51,135 nt of DNA, taken from positions 1 to 51,135 of the forward strand of contig ONAY01000008.1 of assembly GCA_900315895.1 (NCBI GenBank), written 5' to 3'. The position numbers were made by a program, and so were the translations under genes. Positions 1 through 8,700 of this stretch are shown here, one piece after another. The notes beneath the pieces were generated by a model. That model worked only from the letters and a program-made list of their open reading frames with translations. It was not told where the DNA came from and did no database searches. Position 1 is the first letter of the stretch. Each line of letters opens with the position of its first letter. This DNA comes from an uncultured Eubacteriales bacterium. GTDB taxonomy: Bacteria; Bacillota; Clostridia; Peptostreptococcales; Anaerovoracaceae.

Positions 1-46
1 CTACCTTGAGTTTAAACTCATCACTGTACTTCTTTTTTCCTGACAT
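1..46 (-). CDS. IS3-family transposase OrfA, N-terminal fragment (runs off the window)
   Basis: The first 15 codons read MSGKKKYSDEFKLKV, the typical opening of the helix-turn-helix OrfA protein of IS3-family elements (HTH_Tnp_1 family). OrfA binds the element ends and is normally joined to the DDE protein OrfB by a programmed -1 frameshift. The frame is open to the window edge and a GGGG-containing stretch lies just upstream of the ATG at 46. The assignment rests on this short N-terminus plus the adjoining inverted-repeat-like end; intactness cannot be judged. Confidence 0.7.
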   Translation of the reverse strand, partial: MSGKKKYSDEFKLKV

Positions 47-99
47 TTTAAAACCCCTTTTCATTAGAGTTTTTTGTCTAACGAAAGGGGTTCACTTCA
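1..99 (-). mobile_element. End of an IS3-family insertion sequence
   Basis: Read on the - strand, the sequence ending near 94-99 begins TGAAGTGAACCCCTTTC and continues GTTAGACA, the usual look of an IS3/IS150-group terminal inverted repeat. A transposase start codon follows about 50 bases inside. Only this end is in the window, so the other inverted repeat and the target duplication cannot be seen. The exact outer boundary is uncertain by about 5 bases (94 or 99). Confidence 0.7.
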
Positions 100-157
100 T
101 CACGGCAGGCTTTTTTATTTATTAATCAATTCAATGTTTCAGAGGAGGTTATTATCA

Positions 158-1678
158 ATGTCTGAACAGACCACAAAGAGATTGCCCAGCAAGTTCGCAG
201 GTCTCATTCCTGTGATCGTGCTTCTGGCGATCATGATCACCAACTATGTGGCCGACTGGGGTCAGGACCCGCACATTCCTGTACTTATTGCCTGCGCTGT
301 AGCGATGATCGTAGGTAAGGTATACGGCTACTCTTACAAAGAGATGCTGGCCGGTGCCCTCGACGCTGTCAGTCAGTCACTGGAGGCCATCATCATCATC
401 CTTTGCGTAGGATGCCTTATCGGAGCCTTTGAGGGTTCCGGCACCATCCCTGCTGTAGTTTATTACGGACTCCAGCTGATCTCCCCCAAGGCATTCCTTC
501 CCCTTGCCTGCGCCCTCTGCGCACTGGTAGGAATCGCCCTCGGCTCCGCATGGACCGTTTCCGCTACCCTTGGTATCGCATTCATGACCATCGGAACCAC
601 AATGGGATTCAGCGCGCCGCTTATCGCAGGTATGGTACTTTCCGGAGCATGCTGCGGAGACAAGTTCTCCCCGCTGTCTGACTCCACCAACCTGGCTGCA
701 GGCTCAGCTCAGACCGGACTTTTCGACCACGTAGGCGCTATGGTCACCACCACATTCCCCAGCCTTGTGATCGCCATCGTTCTTTATGCTGTATTCGGTC
801 TCAAAGAATCCGCCAACTATGATCCCACCATTTCCCAGGAGCTTCAGGACGCTATCGTTGAGCACTATCCTCACATGAGTCCCCTGCTTCTCATTCCCGT
901 GGTGCTCATTCTCGTAGTTGCGGTACTGAAGGTTCCGGCACTTCCCGCCATCCTTCTTCTCTCCGCCATCGGATGTGTATTCGCCGTTGTCTTCCAGGGT
1001 GCATCCTTCAATGACTGCATCACCCTCACTCACTACGGATACGAGGCAGAGACAGGAAACGAACTGGCAGATAAGCTTATGAACAGAGGCGGTATGGACT
1101 CCATGCTTTGGACCAACAACCTGGTAATCGTTGCTGTAGGCTTCGGCGGTATCCTTCAGACCATCGGCGCAGTAGAGTCCCTGCTTGGCGCCCTTATCAA
1201 GAGGGTAAAGACACCCTTCCAGCTTGTGCTTGTCACAATGGTCACCGGTGCATTCTGCATCACCACCATGTGCGACCAGTATCTCGGCCTCATCATCCCC
1301 GCTTCAATGTACAAGGATAAGTACGATGAAATGGGTCTCGGCAGAAACATGCTCTCCAGAACACTTGAGGACTGCGGTACTCTCTGGAGCCCGCTGGTTC
1401 CCTGGTCATCCTGCGGTGCTTATCACTCAGGAGTCCTGGGAGTTCCCACGCTCAGCTACCTTCCCTTCGTATTCATGAACATCCTGAACCCCATCTACGC
1501 GCTGATCACCACCTCCTACGGCGGCAACATCATCTACGCAGATGGTTCCAGAACCAACCTGTTCAGGAAGCTGGTCAAGGGCAAAGGCCCCGCCGGCGCT
1601 CCGGACGATGCTCACGAGAAGGCTATGGCTGCTCTTAAGGAGCTCCGTGAGAACGGTACTTACCCCGATTTTAAATAA
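158..1678 (+). CDS. nhaC: NhaC-family Na+/H+ antiporter
   Basis: A polytopic membrane protein of 506 residues with about 11-12 hydrophobic segments. It carries NhaC-family signatures: SGACCGDKFSPLSDSTNLAA in the middle, and LEDCGTLWSPLVPWSSCGAY near the C-terminus. NhaC proteins exchange external protons or organic anions for cytoplasmic sodium; some members are malate/lactate antiporters, so the substrate is not certain. The start at 158 is preceded by AGAGGAGG at 141-148; a TTG 84 bases upstream in the same frame has no ribosome binding site and runs through the insertion-sequence end. The IS3-type end lies only about 60 bases upstream of the start, so the native promoter may have been displaced. 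A small membrane protein follows after 9 bases. Confidence 0.9.
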   Translation: MSEQTTKRLPSKFAGLIPVIVLLAIMITNYVADWGQDPHIPVLIACAVAMIVGKVYGYSYKEMLAGALDAVSQSLEAIIIILCVGCLIGAFEGSGTIPAVVYYGLQLISPKAFLPLACALCALVGIALGSAWTVSATLGIAFMTIGTTMGFSAPLIAGMVLSGACCGDKFSPLSDSTNLAAGSAQTGLFDHVGAMVTTTFPSLVIAIVLYAVFGLKESANYDPTISQELQDAIVEHYPHMSPLLLIPVVLILVVAVLKVPALPAILLLSAIGCVFAVVFQGASFNDCITLTHYGYEAETGNELADKLMNRGGMDSMLWTNNLVIVAVGFGGILQTIGAVESLLGALIKRVKTPFQLVLVTMVTGAFCITTMCDQYLGLIIPASMYKDKYDEMGLGRNMLSRTLEDCGTLWSPLVPWSSCGAYHSGVLGVPTLSYLPFVFMNILNPIYALITTSYGGNIIYADGSRTNLFRKLVKGKGPAGAPDDAHEKAMAALKELRENGTYPDFK

Positions 1679-1687
1679 GGTATTAAG

Positions 1688-2098
1688 ATGAAAGAATTCC
1701 GAGGGATCGTCAAGGAAAGGGACAGAAACACCAGAATACTCTACGCCGCAGTTGCTGTGATCTTCATTGTGCTGGAGATCATGAGACACAAGTGGATCTA
1801 CATACCACTGGCGCTTCTGGTGCTTGTGGCCTGCTTCCTGGAGAAGGAACAGGTCATTAACGAAAAGGGTATCACCACCAGGCTCAGAGTCTTCAGCTTC
1901 GTGCATGAAAACACCTGGAGATGGGAGGACATAGATTCCCTGAGCTTTGACTATCGAAAAAAAGCCCCGGACATGGTTCTCAACATAAGGTGGGACATCA
2001 AGGTCCGTTCCTACATCATGCGTTCCCCCGATTCAGCGGGGATCAAAGAACTGGCAAAAGAGATGAACCCTCGGATCAAGATCGAGAGCCTTAATTGA
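1688..2098 (+). CDS. Small membrane protein with a PH-like C-terminal region, function unknown
   Basis: 136 residues. Two adjacent hydrophobic stretches (about residues 17-32 and 37-50) form a hairpin in the membrane. They are followed by a soluble part, about residues 53-130, with a beta-strand pattern and the phrase WRWEDIDSLSFDYRKKAPDM. This arrangement resembles the bacterial PH-domain-like membrane proteins, but I do not recognise a named family. It starts 9 bases after the nhaC stop with only a weak TAAGG ribosome binding site, so it is probably co-transcribed and translationally coupled to nhaC. A strong terminator follows. Confidence 0.7.
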   Translation: MKEFRGIVKERDRNTRILYAAVAVIFIVLEIMRHKWIYIPLALLVLVACFLEKEQVINEKGITTRLRVFSFVHENTWRWEDIDSLSFDYRKKAPDMVLNIRWDIKVRSYIMRSPDSAGIKELAKEMNPRIKIESLN

Positions 2099-2119
2099 CA
2101 AAATCAACTATTACCAAGT

Positions 2120-2151
2120 CCCCGGGACAGCCCCGGGGATTTGACTTTTTT
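2120..2151 (+). terminator. Rho-independent terminator after the nhaC pair
   Basis: A 7-bp stem CCCCGGG/CCCGGGG (2120-2126 with 2132-2138) is followed by a T-rich tract ending at 2151. The T-rich tract overlaps the -35 box of the next promoter. Confidence 0.8.
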
Positions 2152-2169
2152 GCACTTCTTTGGTAGATT
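2141..2169 (+). promoter_or_regulatory. Sigma-A-type promoter of the riboswitch-1 transcript
   Basis: TTGACT (2141-2146), a 17-base spacer, then TAGATT (2164-2169). A start near 2177 would place a small hairpin, GGTAAG/CTTACC at 2182-2198, at the very 5' end of the transcript. Confidence 0.7.
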
Positions 2170-2212
2170 ATTTAGTGTAAAGGTAAGGTTTTCTTACCGC
2201 AAAAAACTTATC

Positions 2213-2435
2213 TGAACATCATCTTCTCCGGACCAAAGCCCTATCCTGGGTGGACCGGGGATCAGGGAACCGGGTGAGAATCCCGGGCATTCACCGATGC
2301 TGTATTTACGGGAGCATATCTTCCTTCGGCGAAAGCCGGTCATTGGGGCGACCTGAGAAGGCGGAAGATATGCGCCGGGCGGATGATCTGCCCTAAACCG
2401 CATGAGCCAGAAGACCGGATGTGTTTCAAAGCCTG
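2213..2435 (+). promoter_or_regulatory. Cobalamin riboswitch 1
   Basis: The conserved blocks of the cobalamin (RF00174) aptamer occur in order: GGGAACCGGGTGAGAATCCC, then the GCCGGTCATTGG region (usual GCCACTG block), then CCTGAGAAGGCG, then GATGAT, and finally GAGCCAGAAGACCGG near the 3' end (usual AGTCAGGAGACC). Adenosylcobalamin or a related corrinoid is the expected ligand. A terminator 23 bases downstream is the likely expression platform, so high B12 should stop transcription before the surface-protein gene at 2525. Its sequence is clearly different from the two - strand riboswitches in this window. Confidence 0.92.
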
Positions 2436-2457
2436 ATTAGTATCGTGAGAAAAGTCG

Positions 2458-2485
2458 GTCACGGCAACCCTGCTGTGGCTTTTTT
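2458..2485 (+). terminator. Intrinsic terminator forming the expression platform of riboswitch 1
   Basis: A 9-bp stem GTCACGGCA/TGCTGTGGC (two G-U pairs) with loop ACCC is followed by six T residues. It lies between the aptamer and the ribosome binding site AAGGAGGA (2513-2520) of the downstream gene. Confidence 0.8.
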
Positions 2486-2524
2486 GAATAAGCCGCAGAC
2501 TAACTATCTTAAAAGGAGGATCAA

Positions 2525-5500
2525 ATGAAGAAAGGATTATTTCAGAGTAAAGCCTTCAGTCTTCTCCTGATCGTGGCTCTCCTCTTCTGCATGGCGCCGC
2601 AGTTGGCTTTCACAGCCTATGCAGATGAGAGCACCCAGTTCGAGGTTTCCGCCTCTGACTGCCAGCTCATCGGAGAATACATGGGTGAAGACGTGTACTA
2701 CGCTACTGCTCCGGTGGGAACCACTGAAGTGGTATTCAAGGACGTTGAAGGCAACATGACAGACGGTATGATCGTCGGACTTCTTTCCGGATACCTGGAG
2801 GGCACCAACGTTGCTCCCATAGCCGGAGACTTCCGGGCCACCTGGGAGACCATGAACTCCAACGACTCCATCACATTCGAAGAAGGAGCCGAGAGTCTGG
2901 ACTACTCCAACGCCTACTTCTACTTCGTTTCAGACGATGACTACAACATGTGCTCATACGTCATCCAGGTACCCGCAGCTCAGGAGGAGATCACTGATTT
3001 CACATCCAATGTGGGCGTCAAGACAGGACCCGTGGAAGACGGCTATACCTATTACGCATATGTTAATGATCCGGATAACCCCAATGCGGATCCCTATGGA
3101 TATGTCACCGTGGAATCCAAAGCTGACCTGTACACCTTGACCGTTCCCTACGGCACACAGGAAGTCACTCTTGATTTCGGCGAGACCGAGACCATCTCGT
3201 ACAATTACACTGAGGACGGTACCTTCCTGGAAGGATCTTATCCCGATCCCACCGTGGGAGAGACCACTACCACCAAGAAGGTGGACAGTAACAATGACGG
3301 CATTCCCGACTACATCTGGGTCCAGAAGCCCTACAATGCGGATTACTCCGGCGGCGAAATGCTCTTCGTCATCGAGCTGGCCTACTCCTACACCTTCACG
3401 GTATCCGTTGACGGCGTGGAGATGACAGAGATCGAGTATACGCCTGACAACTATTCCTATCAGGACTACATGACAGGCACCACACAGACTGTGGGTACAT
3501 ATACCGTCACCATCCCGGCCGGAACTACAGCTGTGGATCTGAATTTCTCAGACAACGTGCTCTGCTACAACTACACCCGTGACGGCCAGTACCTTGGCGG
3601 ACTGTACTCGGATTTCGAGACCGGTTCACCGGAAGCCCTGGGAGTTATGGTCGACTATAGCGACAGCATGACTCAGGCAGATGGTGAGATAGACTACATC
3701 CAGGTCCAGACACCTTATGACAGTGCTTGGAACTCGACTCTGCTCTACACCATAACATTCAAGTATGGAGACGTTATCGGAAGGGAAGAGATCCAAGACG
3801 TCTATGAAATGCTGGTAGCAAAGGCTGCCAAGCTCATGGAAAGCGATGCAAATGCCACCTTCAAGGTAGGCGATTGGTTCATCTTTGACCAGGCAAGAGA
3901 CGGCAGAGAAGTAAATCCTCACTACATCCAGTCTGTAAAGGAATACTTTGACCAGGGCATAGATGGTCTTGGTTCCTCCGATTATCAGTACACCAACTAT
4001 GCCAAGGCCATACTGGCCATAACTGCTCTTGGATACGATGCCAGGACCTTCGCAGATTTCGATCTGTTTACTCTTCTGGCTGATAAGGAAAAGCTGGCGA
4101 CCCAGGGTCTCAATGCCTACATCTGGGCACTGATCGCCTTGGATTCCCACGATTACAACGTACCGGTATCCGAGGACATTCCCAACGAAAACCTCGCTAC
4201 AAGAGATGTTTTGATCGATACCCTGCTCGACGCATATCTTGATGGAGGCGGCTGGGCGATCATAGGAACTGAACCCGACGTGGACATCACATCCATGGTA
4301 GTAGCAGCTCTTGCCCCCTACTATGAAGATAATGATGAAGTACATGACAAGATCGACCAGGCTATCAAATGGCTGTCAAACAACCAGAACGATGACGGTA
4401 CCTTCTCAGCGAAATACAGTGGCACAACAGAGTCCACAGCAGAATCCACTGCCATGGTGGCCATTGCTCTGACCTCCGTCGGTATCGATCCCGCAACCGA
4501 TTCCAGGTTCATCAAGAATGGCAATTCCGTAATGACCGGACTCTGCTCTTTTGCGGTACTGGAGGGAGACAATCCCGGCATGAAGCATATTGCAAACGGT
4601 CCGGTCAATACTCTGGCCACCGAGCAGGGCTACAGAGCCTTCGTATCCTACATGAGATTCCAGGAAGAAAAACGTCCCATCTACGATCTTCTGGACCAGA
4701 TGATCCTCACTAGAGTCTACGGTCCCACCCGTTATGAGACCTCCCTGGAAGTGGCTGAGAGATACATGAAGAACAACTTCTTAACTGAGCTGGACAGCGT
4801 GATCATCGCCACAGGAGATGACTTCCCTGACGCTCTCAGTGGAAGCTCCCTTTCCATAATGAACGAAGCTCCCGTCATCCTCATCAGCAACAAGGTCCAG
4901 AAGTCCCGTGACGACGCCACGGCCTTCATCAAGGAGAACCTTGCGGAGGGCGGCAACGTGTTCATCATCGGAGGCGAAAGCGTAGTCTCCAAAGAATACG
5001 CTGACAGCCTGACTGAACTTGGCTATGAGGTCACCAGATACGCCGGAAGTTCCAGATACGACACCAACCTTCAGATCCTGGACGCCGTCGGTGAATCCGA
5101 TTACCTCCTTGTGTGCTCCGGCATGAACTATGCTGATGCAGCAACGGCTTCCGCCACAGCCCTTCCCGTTCTCCTGGTGGGCAAAAAACTCGAAGCCAGC
5201 CAGCTTGAGTACCTTAAGTCTGCAGGAAAGAAAGAGATCTATGTCATCGGCGGCACCGGCGCGGTAGCTGAAGATATCGCAAACGCTCTGGCTGAATATG
5301 ACACCGACGGAACCGTTCAGAGAGTAGCAGGCGATGACAGGGCTCTCACAGCCAAGGCTGTGGCTGAAGAGTTCTTCGACCTGAAGCCCTACGTCTCCAC
5401 TGTGGTATTCGCCTACGGCGGAAACTTCCCCGACTGCATCTCTGGCGGCCTTCTGGCCTACACCCTGGACGCACCCATCCTCTATGGCGGAGCTCACCAG

Positions 5501-5614
5501 ACCTACACCAACTCTGCTGCTCCATACGTCCAGAACAACATAGTCAAGACTGCCTACATCCTCGGCGGACCCACCCTCATCTCAGATGAGTTCGTGTTCG
5601 GCCTGGATAAATAG
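2525..5614 (+). CDS. Secreted alpha/alpha-barrel protein with cell wall binding repeats, B12-regulated
   Basis: 1029 residues. There is a signal peptide (cleavage after about residue 34, AYA|DE) and an unassigned N-terminal domain. Two tandem copies of a beta-rich module of about 110 residues follow (roughly residues 195-420). Residues about 422-722 are an alpha/alpha-barrel of the prenyltransferase/terpene-cyclase-like superfamily, the fold also used by the N-terminal domain of intrinsic factor and transcobalamin. Three CWB2 (PF04122) repeats from about 728 to the end attach it non-covalently to the wall. The cyclase DxDD motif is degraded (DVDITSM), so an enzyme role is unlikely. It is a single-gene unit between riboswitch 1 and the terminator at 5628. 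B12 capture is inferred from the fold and the riboswitch, not shown. The barrel is paralogous to the lipoprotein at 15405-16445. Confidence 0.85.
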   Translation: MKKGLFQSKAFSLLLIVALLFCMAPQLAFTAYADESTQFEVSASDCQLIGEYMGEDVYYATAPVGTTEVVFKDVEGNMTDGMIVGLLSGYLEGTNVAPIAGDFRATWETMNSNDSITFEEGAESLDYSNAYFYFVSDDDYNMCSYVIQVPAAQEEITDFTSNVGVKTGPVEDGYTYYAYVNDPDNPNADPYGYVTVESKADLYTLTVPYGTQEVTLDFGETETISYNYTEDGTFLEGSYPDPTVGETTTTKKVDSNNDGIPDYIWVQKPYNADYSGGEMLFVIELAYSYTFTVSVDGVEMTEIEYTPDNYSYQDYMTGTTQTVGTYTVTIPAGTTAVDLNFSDNVLCYNYTRDGQYLGGLYSDFETGSPEALGVMVDYSDSMTQADGEIDYIQVQTPYDSAWNSTLLYTITFKYGDVIGREEIQDVYEMLVAKAAKLMESDANATFKVGDWFIFDQARDGREVNPHYIQSVKEYFDQGIDGLGSSDYQYTNYAKAILAITALGYDARTFADFDLFTLLADKEKLATQGLNAYIWALIALDSHDYNVPVSEDIPNENLATRDVLIDTLLDAYLDGGGWAIIGTEPDVDITSMVVAALAPYYEDNDEVHDKIDQAIKWLSNNQNDDGTFSAKYSGTTESTAESTAMVAIALTSVGIDPATDSRFIKNGNSVMTGLCSFAVLEGDNPGMKHIANGPVNTLATEQGYRAFVSYMRFQEEKRPIYDLLDQMILTRVYGPTRYETSLEVAERYMKNNFLTELDSVIIATGDDFPDALSGSSLSIMNEAPVILISNKVQKSRDDATAFIKENLAEGGNVFIIGGESVVSKEYADSLTELGYEVTRYAGSSRYDTNLQILDAVGESDYLLVCSGMNYADAATASATALPVLLVGKKLEASQLEYLKSAGKKEIYVIGGTGAVAEDIANALAEYDTDGTVQRVAGDDRALTAKAVAEEFFDLKPYVSTVVFAYGGNFPDCISGGLLAYTLDAPILYGGAHQTYTNSAAPYVQNNIVKTAYILGGPTLISDEFVFGLDK

Positions 5615-5627
5615 TTGCTGACTCAGA

Positions 5628-5653
5628 CCGGGGCCCTGCGGCCCCGGCTTTTT
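5628..5653 (+). terminator. Rho-independent terminator of the riboswitch-1 gene
   Basis: An 8-bp perfect stem CCGGGGCC/GGCCCCGG with loop CTGC, then CTTTTT. Confidence 0.9.
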
Positions 5654-5661
5654 AATACAAC

Positions 5662-5692
5662 AAAAGACCCAGGGCCTGAGCCCTGGGTTTTC
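5662..5692. terminator. Bidirectional terminator between convergent genes
   Basis: A 9-bp perfect stem ACCCAGGGC/GCCCTGGGT with loop CTGA has T residues on the right and A residues on the left, so it can work in both directions. It would end the long - strand operon finishing at 5705. A near copy of this hairpin ends the ribosomal operon at 26508-26537. Confidence 0.85.
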
Positions 5693-5704
5693 TATTTGAT
5701 TCTT

Positions 5705-8700
5705 TTACTCCGTTGCAGGATATGCAATGGTCTCCGCAATCTCTCTTGACACCGCTCCGCTGCCACCCATGACCACAAGCCTGTATGCTTTGCTGTTCAC
5801 GAATATGGCCCTCGGGTTGTCAGTATATCCTTCCGCCACCAGGATAAGCGGCGCTTCGTAATAGATAGCGCAGGGTCCTCCGGACAGGCCGTCCGGGAAG
5901 GTCTTGCCGCTGGCGATCACTACTGTGTCCAGGTCACCGCCGAAGAACTCCATGGCGATCTTCACCGAAGTATCATATCTGTTGGCCCCGGCGAATCTGG
6001 TTATCTCACCGAAGGGAGCCAGCTGATTCTCCACGCTTTCAGGAACCGCTCCCTTACCACCTGCTATGTAGATCTTGTTTCCCATGGAAGAGGAGTGTTC
6101 TGTCAGATAATCTGTCTGGTCCGCAGTAAGAGTGCTTCCCACAAGGAGGATGGGTCTCTTGGCAGCCGAAGCCGAAAGTGCATCGGCAAACCCCGTTCCT
6201 GAGGCAACTATCAGATCCTCTCCGTCCAGCCCCGCTTCATTGAGCACCTCGGTGTTCGTCGCGAAGCGGTTGCTTCCGGCAAGTCTTATTACCTCTCCCA
6301 CCGTTATACCTTCTGCTACGGCCGGCGTGACAGCACCTGCTCCGCCTACTATGTATACCTTACCTTCATCCGCAAGATTTTCGTTTATGAAGCCCGTCAC
6401 CTTGCTGATGCTGGCCTCATCCTTTCCTACAAGAAGGATCGGGGCGTCTTTTTTGTAAGAAAGATAGCTGGCAGAAAGTGCGTCTGGGAAATCCTTGCCG
6501 CTGGCGACTATAAGTGCATCAAATGCATCCAGTTTCTTTTGCTCCTTAAGATGATTTGCTGCAGCTATAGCTGTGTCGAATCTGGAGGCCCCCGCGATCC
6601 TTATTATGCCGCCTTCCAGGGCTCCGCCGGAACCTGACACTTCGATGGGGACTGAAGCCATGGGCGGGTCATATACAGTACCCGGAACTCCGTCCTTATC
6701 ATTGTAAGTCACCATGTGCTCTCCCAGATCCAGCCTGATATTGATCTCGATGTCATCCGAAGTCAGCGGATCCTGAGGGACTGAAAGGTATTCCGACGGT
6801 ATGATCCTGGAGATGCCGTTGGAGTAGACCGCGGTGAGCTCCATCCCTTCCGGATCGAAGATCTCCCCCGCCTCGTACTTCGTCTTAACTGGCATTTTGG
6901 TCACATCGAGCCTCTCAATGGTGGGTCCGACCATCATCATGTATGCGGAATCATTCTTGAAATATATGTTTCCGTACTCATCAGCTATGGGGCTGCAGAT
7001 AGCGTACTGTGCCTGGGGACCATAGGGTGAGAACAGGCAGTATGCAACCTCGTGGGTGTTTCCGTAGCTGTCTGTTTCAGTAACGGTCCTGTCCGCTTCA
7101 GTCTGTCCCGGCTTGTCCCTTAGAACTCTCAGGACACCAGGTGTATAGTTGTCGAAGAAGTATACATACACCGATCCGTCTTCTTCAGAATATGCCGTCG
7201 TCACCAGGCCGCTGGTCTGCGGATAGCCTTGTGTGGGAACCGTGTATGCGATCTCATTTTTTTCTATGTCGATAACGGTGATATTATGTCCGGTGTATGC
7301 AGAATAGGCCCCTGTTCCTGAAACTCCTATATATGCCCTTCCGTTATAAACACAGGGAGTGGATGTGCTCATGGGCGGTGTGGCAGGGTTTACAGAGCCA
7401 TTGGTCAGGTAAAGAGTCTTGAGAGATTCGCGGTCAAAGGTTCCGTCTTCTTTTATCCTGATGGAGCAGAAATACCCGCCCTTGGATGTGAAGAAGAATC
7501 TATCCGTTTCAGTGTCATAGCAGATGCTGCTGCGGATATCCCCCGTGCAGACATCGTCGATCCTGTCGATCACGACCCCAGTCGTCTTGTCCACCGAAAG
7601 GAGATTGCCCCCTTCAGTTATGAATCCGCTGTCTCCGTCATCGGTTCCTACGATTATATACGTCCTGTCATCCTGTTCTCCGTCGGTTCCGTACCCTGCA
7701 GGTCCCACATAGGCGCCTGCCCAGTAGAAGCCGTTGTCCTTGACCGTCCAGCAAGCAGTCTTAAGTTCCGTGCCGGAGGCGGGATCTTCATCAGTGGTGG
7801 AAACACACACGAAATTGGCCTTTTTGGTCTCGCTGACCCAGAAGCCGGTATAGATGTACCCGTCGCAATAGGATATGGGGCAGTTAGGCTGCCCGCCCAA
7901 AGGATCCTGATACAGCCACAGCGACTCCAGAGTCTCCGCGTTGAAAGCCTGGATCTTGCCGTTGGACAGGGCCACGAAGATCATGCCGTCCGCATATGTG
8001 GGGGAGTTGATGGCAAAAGATGAGCCTGCCGCCATCTGTCCCGAGACCACTGCTTTGCCCGTCATGGGATCGATCTTAAGGATGGTCCTGGATGCATAGG
8101 TATACAGGTATCCGCCTGCCATTATCGGACATCCGGTGGCGTTAGCGCCGTACCCTTCTCCGATCTTGTTTGCCCAGTAGATCGTGGCCTTCTCTCTCTC
8201 ATATGGAAGTGGATAGTCTGTCACTCCGTTATTGTTTTCATCGAATCTGAACCTGGGCCACTCCTCGGTCAGGTCTGTGTTGAGTCCGCTGTTTTCCTGG
8301 GCGTGATCCAGCGTCACATCTATTTCAGTGTCCTCGGTGATGTTCACCTTCCGGGTCACTCCTACGTATCCATTTCTGGTTATGGAGCAGGTGTAATCAT
8401 TGCCGGGCAGCAGTTCAAACCGTCCGTCTTCCCCCTGAGCCACTCTTTCTCCGGTCGTATCGTCCAATACCGATATCAGAGAATCCTCCGGCGTAACGTT
8501 TATCCTGAGAAATACCGGGGGCAGCTTGATAACCAATACTGAATACTCTGAATCCACGTTCTCCTCTTCCGGAGTGGAGACCTTGATCTTAACGTTTTCC
8601 AGCGTGGAATCCGTATTAAGTTCCGCATTGAATCGGAACTTATTGCCGTTTTCAACGCTGCTCCAAGTCTCTTCTCCCAGCGAGACCAGATATTCGCTGT

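Noticed and set aside
74-157. Longer nhaC start at a TTG codon
   Set aside because: It reads through the insertion-sequence end, lacks a ribosome binding site and adds residues not typical of NhaC.
3790-4690. Functional squalene or terpene cyclase
   Set aside because: The fold fits, but the DxDD catalytic motif is changed (DVDI here and DVDV in the paralogue) and the proteins are secreted and B12-regulated.
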